The notes beneath the pieces were generated by a model, which had not been told where the DNA came from, did no database searches, and worked only from the letters and a program-made list of their open reading frames with translations. From 2-01-FULL-39-33 sp964361645 (lineage in GTDB: Bacteria; Patescibacteriota; Patescibacteriia; 2-01-FULL-39-33), in the NCBI GenBank assembly GCA_964361645.1, contig CAYIBK010000002.1, positions 7,109-71,108 of the forward strand: a stretch of 64,000 nucleotides of DNA, in the 5' to 3' direction. Positions 59,163 to 64,000 of the stretch are shown here, piece by piece. How positions within the stretch are numbered: the first letter of the stretch is position 1; every line of letters starts with the position of its first letter. The translations under genes were made by a program, and so were the position numbers.

Positions 59163-59597
59163 ATGTCCGATAAAAAAATCAAGGTTCTGCTAGTTGAGGA
59201 TGATGCTATGATAGTTCAAATGTATAAAACCAGAATGGATAGTGAAGGCTGGGAAGTTTTTTCTACCGATAGGGGATCTGAAGCGCTTAAAATAGCTAAA
59301 GAAAATAAGCCCGATATTATTCTTTTGGATATTATCTTGCCGGAAATTGACGGCTTTACTATTTTAAAAGAATTAAGAGCAGATTCTGACACTAAGAACA
59401 TTCCCGTTCTAATGCTGACTAATTTAGGCCAGGAATCAGATCAGAACCGGGGTAAAGAAATGGGTGTGGATGGTTATTTTATAAAATCACAGCACACACC
59501 AGGAGATGTTATAGTGAAGATTGAAAGTTTAATTTCCGCCCAAGGCGGATCAACTTTGTCTACTAGCGGGCAATCTCTGTCTAAAAATAATAAATAA
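59163..59597 (+). CDS. Single-domain response regulator (CheY-like)
   Basis: 144 residues: acidic pocket VLLVEDDAMI, phospho-acceptor Asp in ILLDIILPEIDGF, Thr in VLMLTNLGQ and Lys in GYFIKSQHT. A Ser/Thr/Gln tail follows and there is no output domain. It probably acts by protein contact after phosphorylation by a kinase not in this window. Confidence 0.93.
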   Translation: MSDKKIKVLLVEDDAMIVQMYKTRMDSEGWEVFSTDRGSEALKIAKENKPDIILLDIILPEIDGFTILKELRADSDTKNIPVLMLTNLGQESDQNRGKEMGVDGYFIKSQHTPGDVIVKIESLISAQGGSTLSTSGQSLSKNNK

Positions 59598-59609
59598 TTT
59601 AAATTAAAC

Positions 59610-60095
59610 ATGAGTTTAAAATTAGAAAAAACGCTAGTTATTATCAAGCCCGATGCTATGCAAAGGAATCTTTTAGGGGAGATTATTACCCGCTTTGAAA
59701 AAAAGGGTCTTAAAATTGTAGGTCTGAAGATGGTTCAACTGGAAGATGTCTTATTAGATAAACACTACGCTATTCATAAAGATAAGCCGTTTTTTAGTGG
59801 TTTAAAAAATTTTATGAAAAGTTCTCCCGTGGTAATAATGGTTTTAGAAGGCATTGAGGTGGTTGATACGGTGCGTTTAATCGTTGGTCCAACCAAGGGC
59901 AGGGTGGCTGATGCTGGCAGTATTAGAGGCGATTATTCTATGAGCGGACAAACAACCATTGTTCATGCTTCTGATTCCCTAGAAAATGCCGAAACCGAAG
60001 TTAAGATATTTTTTAAAGATGATGAACTGTTTGATTATAAAAAAGTAGATTTTGAATTCTTATACGGCGATGAAGAAAGAAGCGAATTAGTTTAA
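59610..60095 (+). CDS. ndk: Nucleoside-diphosphate kinase
   Basis: 161 residues, about 15 longer than most. KTLVIIKPDAMQRNLLGEII start, GPTKGRVADAGSIRGDYSM, and the catalytic His in TIVHASDSLENAETE. It transfers the gamma-phosphate between nucleoside triphosphates, keeping dNTP pools balanced; fits the anaerobic reductase in this window. Next to the response regulator. Confidence 0.96.
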   Translation: MSLKLEKTLVIIKPDAMQRNLLGEIITRFEKKGLKIVGLKMVQLEDVLLDKHYAIHKDKPFFSGLKNFMKSSPVVIMVLEGIEVVDTVRLIVGPTKGRVADAGSIRGDYSMSGQTTIVHASDSLENAETEVKIFFKDDELFDYKKVDFEFLYGDEERSELV

Positions 60096-60109
60096 ATATT
60101 TGGAATAAC

Positions 60110-60137
60110 AAAAACACCCCGGTTCCGGGGTGTTTTT
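60110..60137. terminator. Bidirectional intrinsic terminator
   Basis: AAAAACACCCCGG-TT-CCGGGGTGTTTTT between ndk and the minus-strand rpmB. Confidence 0.9.
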
Positions 60138-60139
60138 CT

Positions 60140-60316
60140 TTATTTAGCGTTTTTCTTATAAGTTCTTAAGCAACTGGTGCAAATTTTAATTTTTTTGCCA
60201 TCCATCTTTTTGCTTTTTAAATTTATTTTCATTGTTCTTTTGGTTTTTACTTGCGAGTGGCTAACATTGTTTCCCACAGTGGTGCCTCGGCCGCAAACCT
60301 CACATACTTGAGCCAT
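60140..60316 (-). CDS. rpmB: 50S ribosomal protein L28
   Basis: 58 residues on the minus strand, start ATG at 60314-60316, stop TAA at 60140-60142. MAQVCEVCGRGTTVGNNVSHS then a basic TKRTMKINL stretch, and CTSCLRTYKK near the end; the two Cys pairs form a zinc ribbon. L28 is part of the large subunit. It is too short to have been listed by a simple 60-codon search but is an unambiguous family match. Confidence 0.95.
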   Translation of the reverse strand: MAQVCEVCGRGTTVGNNVSHSQVKTKRTMKINLKSKKMDGKKIKICTSCLRTYKKNAK

Positions 60317-60439
60317 AGTATTATACTTTTAAATTAATTATGCATTGACTAAAATAGTGTAACATAATTGCGAAAATTGGTCAATTATGCTATTATGATT
60401 AAGTAAAAAGTCTAAAGTTATTAAGTAGAAAGTATTAAT

Positions 60440-60500
60440 TATGCCAACTATCAGCTTTTAACTTTATAACTTTTAACTTTATAACTTTTAACTTATTTTT
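60440..60500. repeat. AT-rich microrepeat (ACTTTATAACTTTTAA units)
   Basis: Several units of ACTTTATAACTTTTAACTT upstream of the protease gene; the same words recur at about 40-80, 10660-10710, 32110-32190, 61355-61395 and 61830-61930. Confidence 0.65.
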
Positions 60501-60501
60501 T

Positions 60502-61131
60502 ATGCCCATAAACTGGCTATTTTCCGAACCGATATTATTTATTTCCTGGGTGGTGGCTATACTTATTACTTTAACCATCCATGAATTTTCTCATGCCGCC
60601 ACCGCTAAGTTTTTTGGCGATAACACGGCCGAGGCTATGGGCAGAGTCAGCTTAAATCCCGTAGCTCATATTGACCCACTAGGTTTTGCTATGTTGCTGT
60701 TTATTGGTTTTGGTTGGGCTAAACCGGTGCCGGTTAATCCCCATAACCTTAGAAATGTCAGAGTTTCTAGCGCGCTTGTTTCCTTGGCTGGACCAGTTTC
60801 TAATTTAATCGGAGCGATTGTTTTTAGTTTTATATTGAATTTTCTTACTCCCATTCTTGGTCCCCAGAATATGCTGATTAATTTCTTGTTCTTGCTGGTT
60901 TTAGTTAATATTATCTTAATGGTTTTTAATCTTATACCTATTCCTCCACTTGATGGCTCCAAAGTGCTTTTTAGTATTTTACCAAATAAATACAATAATT
61001 TTAAAGAAAAATTTTCCATCAATGGCCCATTTATCCTGATAACTTTGGTTTTATTGGACAATCTACTAAATTTAAATATTTTTTCATCTATTTTTAATTT
61101 TACTTTGAATATTATGTCCCGGTTTTTGTAA
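60502..61131 (+). CDS. Site-2 protease family (M50) membrane protein
   Basis: 209 residues. The zinc motif HExxH is HEFSHAATAKFFGD (His near residue 27) within the first membrane helix, and NLIPIPPLDGSKV supplies the Asp ligand near residue 150. About four membrane helices. These proteases cut proteins inside the membrane, often releasing anti-sigma factors or clearing signal peptides. The substrate is not indicated by context. Confidence 0.9.
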   Translation: MPINWLFSEPILFISWVVAILITLTIHEFSHAATAKFFGDNTAEAMGRVSLNPVAHIDPLGFAMLLFIGFGWAKPVPVNPHNLRNVRVSSALVSLAGPVSNLIGAIVFSFILNFLTPILGPQNMLINFLFLLVLVNIILMVFNLIPIPPLDGSKVLFSILPNKYNNFKEKFSINGPFILITLVLLDNLLNLNIFSSIFNFTLNIMSRFL

Positions 61132-61156
61132 TTATGACCTAAATATTTTTAGGCCC

Positions 61157-61185
61157 TTGACTTATTAGCCTGAATTGTTTAAAAT
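61157..61185 (+). promoter_or_regulatory. Promoter of the rpsL-rpsG operon
   Basis: TTGACT at 61157-61162, a 17-base spacer, and TAAAAT at 61180-61185, giving a leader of about 205 bases. Confidence 0.65.
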
Positions 61186-61292
61186 ATTCTTGTTGAATCT
61201 AGTGCTGTAAAGATCAATAACTTTCGCAATTTACATCCATCCACAGTTATGTAGTCATGTTATTATGACAAATAAAAATTAATACATACCGT

Positions 61293-61317
61293 AATTCCCT
61301 TGTGGTGGGAATTTTTT
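61293..61317 (+). terminator. Attenuator or terminator in the rpsL leader
   Basis: AATTCCC pairs with GGGAATT, then a T run. It lies 100 bases upstream of rpsL and downstream of the operon promoter, so it is a candidate attenuator. Confidence 0.6.
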
Positions 61318-61398
61318 AGTCAAAATATAGATATCAATGATTTTAATGCAGATACTTTTGACTTTATAAACTTTATAAACTTTCTACTATTATTTATT

Positions 61399-61824
61399 AT
61401 GCCAACAATTAATCAATTATTAAAAAAGGGTCGATCTAGCAAAAAAGCTAAATCAAAAACTCCCGATTTACAGATTACTTTAGATAGTTTACATCGAAAA
61501 AGAAAGACGATGTCTAAAGGTAATCAGTTTAAAAGAGGAGTTTGTTTACAAGTTAGGACAACCACTCCCAAAAAACCAAACTCAGCGCTTAGAAAAATCG
61601 CTCGTGTCCGGCTTTCTAATGGTCAGGAAGTCACTGCTTATATTCCCGGTGTCGGACACAATTTACAAGAACACTCCATTGTTTTAGTTCGTGGTGGCAG
61701 AGTTAAAGATTTACCTGGTGTTAGATACCATGTGGTTAGAGGTGTTTATGATGCTGCCGGCGTTAGTGCTAGAAAACGCGGTCGCAGCAAATATGGCGCT
61801 AAGAAAGAAAAATCAGCCAAATAA
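61399..61824 (+). CDS. rpsL: 30S ribosomal protein S12
   Basis: 141 residues from ATG at 61399; an in-frame extension upstream lies over the attenuator hairpin and is rejected. PTINQLLKKGR start, KRGVCLQVRTTTPKKPNSALRKIARVRL core with the conserved Lys, PGVGHNLQEHS and RGGRVKDLPGVRYHVVRG loops. A 14-residue insertion near 25-40 resembles that of Gram-positive S12. It sits at the decoding centre. Starts the str operon. Confidence 0.96.
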   Translation: MPTINQLLKKGRSSKKAKSKTPDLQITLDSLHRKRKTMSKGNQFKRGVCLQVRTTTPKKPNSALRKIARVRLSNGQEVTAYIPGVGHNLQEHSIVLVRGGRVKDLPGVRYHVVRGVYDAAGVSARKRGRSKYGAKKEKSAK

Positions 61825-61935
61825 AACAAGTTGAAAGTTTATCAAGTTATAAAGTTAGAAAGTAATTTTTTAAAAACAAACCTTATAACTAAATAACTTT
61901 TAACTTTTAACTTTATAACTTTATACTAAAATAAT

Positions 61936-62406
61936 ATGAGAGGAAAACAAGCGCCTAAGCGAAAAATTGCTCCTGATACTAAGTTTAATCGTGATGATTT
62001 GGCTAAGTTCATCAATTATATAATGGAAAGAGGCAAAAAAACTGTAGCCGAAGATATTGTTTATGAAATGATGAAGATTATTTCCGACAAAACTCAATTG
62101 GATCCAGTGGAAGTTTTTGAAACCGCCATTAGAAATGTTGCCCCAACTGTAGAAATCAAAGGACGCCGAGTTGGTGGTGCCAACTATCAAGTGCCTATAG
62201 CTGTTAGATCAGAGCGAAGCTTTACTCTAGCTTGCCGTTGGCTAATTACTGCCGCTAAAGCTAAAAAGGGCAGAAAGATAGCCGAAAGATTAGCCGAAGA
62301 ATTTATTGCCGCCTATAACAGCGAAGGTACGGCTGTCAAAAAGAAACAAGATACTTATAAAATGGCCGAAGCCAATCGTGCCTTCGCTCATTTTGGAAGA
62401 AGCTAA
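61936..62406 (+). CDS. rpsG: 30S ribosomal protein S7
   Basis: 156 residues, normal length: RGKQAPKRKIAPDTKFNRDDLAKFINYIM start, VFETAIRNVAPTVEIKGRRVGGANYQVP core, and C-terminal NRAFAHFGRS. A 30S head protein that starts assembly around the 3' domain of 16S rRNA. About 110 bases after rpsL. Confidence 0.97.
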   Translation: MRGKQAPKRKIAPDTKFNRDDLAKFINYIMERGKKTVAEDIVYEMMKIISDKTQLDPVEVFETAIRNVAPTVEIKGRRVGGANYQVPIAVRSERSFTLACRWLITAAKAKKGRKIAERLAEEFIAAYNSEGTAVKKKQDTYKMAEANRAFAHFGRS

Positions 62407-62465
62407 AAGAATTTTTCCGCACCTTAAATAAACACAACAACCAAAAGGAAAGGAGAAAGGTTATA

Positions 62466-62837
62466 ATGATCTGTAATGCTGGTTTAGCACGAATTCATAA
62501 TCCTGGACGCAGACATTTCATTAAGTGTCAGTCTTATATAGATCAGACAACGGGCAAATTCTCTGCCAGAATAATGCGTTACTGGCGCATACATTATTCT
62601 TATACCGTCGAACCCGATCTAGTCTTAGATACTTATACAGTGAAAATGTTTCATGAACGTTATGATAGCTGCATAGTCAAAACTAAATATTGTTTTGATT
62701 CTGCAGAACAAGCTAATGCTTGGGCGGAAATATTAGTTTCTACTGTCAGAACAATGGAACCAGAGTCGATATTTAAAGGTTTACCGTTAAAAGATCAAAT
62801 GATTTTAGATGCAATAATCTCTTTGGCTAAATTTTGA
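62466..62837 (+). CDS. Hypothetical protein inside the str operon
   Basis: 123 residues with a strong ribosome site (AAAGGAAAGGAGAAAGG). Cys in the first 5 and near 20, an aromatic YWRIHYSYTVEPDLVLDTYTVKMFHERYD middle and an ILVSTVRTMEPESIFKG end. No match to S7, S12 or EF-G and no recognised family. It is followed by a terminator, so fusA likely has its own promoter. Confidence 0.7.
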   Translation: MICNAGLARIHNPGRRHFIKCQSYIDQTTGKFSARIMRYWRIHYSYTVEPDLVLDTYTVKMFHERYDSCIVKTKYCFDSAEQANAWAEILVSTVRTMEPESIFKGLPLKDQMILDAIISLAKF

Positions 62838-62852
62838 TTGTGTTGATAGTAT

Positions 62853-62895
62853 AATTTGAGGCGATCATTTGCACTTTCGCCTCAAATTATTTTTT
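62853..62895 (+). terminator. Intrinsic terminator
   Basis: AATTTGAGGCGA pairs with TCGCCTCAAATT around about 12 bases, then TTTTTT. Confidence 0.88.
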
Positions 62896-62970
62896 AAAAT
62901 TCAAATATTAGAAATCATATAATTATAAATTGTTTAGAAATTAAAAATTAGAAATTAGAAATTAATTCTT

Positions 62971-64000
62971 ATGCCCAGAAAATACCCACTAGAAAAAATT
63001 CGTAATATCGGAATTATCGCCCATATTGATGCCGGAAAAACAACTGTTTCCGAGCGAATTTTATTTTACACTGGAAAGAAACATAAAATAGGCGAAGTTC
63101 ATGAAGGTGAAGCCACTATGGATTGGATGGAACAAGAACAAGAACGAGGTATTACTATCACTTCTGCTGCTACTACTTGCTTTTGGCCTAATGTAGTTTG
63201 GCTAGGTGGCGGTGAAATCCAAATAAATATTATTGATACTCCAGGCCATGTTGATTTTACGGCCGAAGTAGAAAGATCACTGCGTGTTTTAGACGGCGGT
63301 GTGATTGTTTTTGATGGCGTGGCTGGTGTAGAGCCCCAATCGGAAACTGTTTGGCGACAATCAGAAAAATATCATGTGCCTAAAATCGGTTTCATTAATA
63401 AGATGGATAGAATGGGAGCTGATTTTTATTACGATTTAAAAACTATTTATGATAGATTAACTCCAAATGCCCATCCTATTCAGTTGCCTGTGGGCGCGGC
63501 CGAAACATTCAAAGGCATTATTGATTTATTTATCATGAAAGCCAGAATTTATTTGGATGATTTAGGAACCAAATGGGAGGATGTAGAAATCCCAGAAGAT
63601 GAAAAGGTGAAAGCTAGTGAGTACCGGGCCAAATTAATTGAAGCGATTGTAGAAAATGATGAGTCTTTGATGGAAAAATATTTAGCCGGAGAAGAAATTG
63701 ATAACATTGATTTGAAAAAAGTTTTAAGAAAAGCAGTTATTGGCAACAAGCTGGTGCCGATTATGTGCGGTTCTGCTTTAAAGAACAAAGGTGTTCAATT
63801 TTTACTAGACGCCGTTTCTGAATATTTGCCCTCTCCTATTGATATTGATCCACCAATAGCACATGATACTGATGACATCTCCAAAGAAATTAAAATAGAA
63901 GTAAAAGATGAGGCGCCTTTAATGGGCTTGGCTTTTAAAATCGCCACCGATCCTTTTGTGGGTAAACTGGTTTTCTATCGAGTTTATAGCGGTGTTTTAA
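62971..64000 (+). CDS. fusA: Elongation factor G (runs off window end)
   Basis: About 343 residues of EF-G are in the window: P-loop IIAHIDAGKTTVSERI, switch II IDTPGHVDFTAEVERS, NKMDRMGADF and CGSALKNKGVQFLLDAVSEYLPSP, the start of domain II. It translocates tRNAs and mRNA. No stop occurs before 64000. Follows rpsL-rpsG in the standard str order with one extra gene between. Confidence 0.96.
   Translation, partial: MPRKYPLEKIRNIGIIAHIDAGKTTVSERILFYTGKKHKIGEVHEGEATMDWMEQEQERGITITSAATTCFWPNVVWLGGGEIQINIIDTPGHVDFTAEVERSLRVLDGGVIVFDGVAGVEPQSETVWRQSEKYHVPKIGFINKMDRMGADFYYDLKTIYDRLTPNAHPIQLPVGAAETFKGIIDLFIMKARIYLDDLGTKWEDVEIPEDEKVKASEYRAKLIEAIVENDESLMEKYLAGEEIDNIDLKKVLRKAVIGNKLVPIMCGSALKNKGVQFLLDAVSEYLPSPIDIDPPIAHDTDDISKEIKIEVKDEAPLMGLAFKIATDPFVGKLVFYRVYSGVL

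Noticed and set aside
61300..61398. Longer S12 with 33 extra residues.
   Set aside because: The extension covers the leader hairpin and is hydrophobic; S12 starts PTINQ at 61399.

Overview
The window reads as a chromosomal scaffold from an ultra-small, host- or partner-dependent bacterium of the Candidate Phyla Radiation (Patescibacteria, most like a Parcubacteria-type lineage). This is inferred from an AT-rich genome, dense single-copy housekeeping genes, an archaeal/eukaryotic-type glycyl-tRNA synthetase, a short RelA/SpoT without the C-terminal regulatory domains, VirB2-like pilin modules fused to very large surface proteins, many Asn/Thr-rich anchored surface proteins, and the absence of biosynthetic pathways apart from nucleotide handling. 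TGA is used as a stop (for example at 4556-4558) and prfB is present, so the genetic code is the standard bacterial one. Two runs of exactly 100 N (53608-53707, 57292-57391) are scaffold gaps of unknown true length; they interrupt nrdG and comEC.

Layout. 0-2 kb: rpmI and infC, then tmRNA with smpB (ribosome rescue). 2-9.5 kb: permease, membrane-anchored hypotheticals, glycyl-tRNA synthetase, M16 protease, glycosyltransferase. 9.5-10.8 kb: three tRNAs and a small tRNA-Leu-associated insert carrying an unfamiliar 208-residue gene. 11-12.7 kb: parA-parB. 12.8-21 kb: relA/spoT, topA, dprA, a five-member tRNA array with two abnormal members, pth and der. 21-24.7 kb: an accessory segment with a kinase-like protein, a radical SAM/SPASM enzyme with a His-rich partner, and two small Cys-rich zinc-knuckle-like proteins. 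25-32.7 kb: anchored surface proteins, GIY-YIG nuclease, LytR-CpsA-Psr protein, signal peptidase I, hisS, rpsU, yqeY. 32.7-47.5 kb: two tandem pilin-module/adhesin fusions (973 and 3271 residues) and two calcium-repeat anchored proteins. 47.5-51 kb: ybeY, ftsA, ftsZ bracketed by two copies of a structured element. 51-54 kb: an anaerobic ribonucleotide reductase whose glycyl-radical domain is a separate 52-residue gene, followed by its activase. 54-61 kb: GIY-YIG cassette in a perfect inverted repeat, prfB with a programmed frameshift, comEC split into channel and hydrolase genes, response regulator, ndk, rpmB and a site-2 protease. 61-64 kb: rpsL, rpsG and fusA (truncated by the window end).

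How the parts fit. DNA uptake (dprA, comEC, ComEC-type hydrolase), surface attachment (pilin-adhesin fusions, anchored Ca-repeat proteins, signal peptidase, LCP protein) and salvage-type nucleotide metabolism (NrdD/NrdG, Ndk) fit a cell that lives attached to others and scavenges nucleic acids. Regulatory signals are clear in places: TTGACA/TATAAT promoters, a recurring TGTTATAAT box 6-8 nt before start codons suggesting leaderless mRNAs, and structured leaders before nrdD, rpsL, rpsU and the 45.6-kb surface gene. The items most worth following up are the split NrdD glycyl-radical protein, the pilin-fused giant adhesin, the radical SAM/zinc-knuckle neighbourhood, the two-copy structured element around ftsAZ, the two abnormal tRNAs and the GIY-YIG inverted-repeat cassette.
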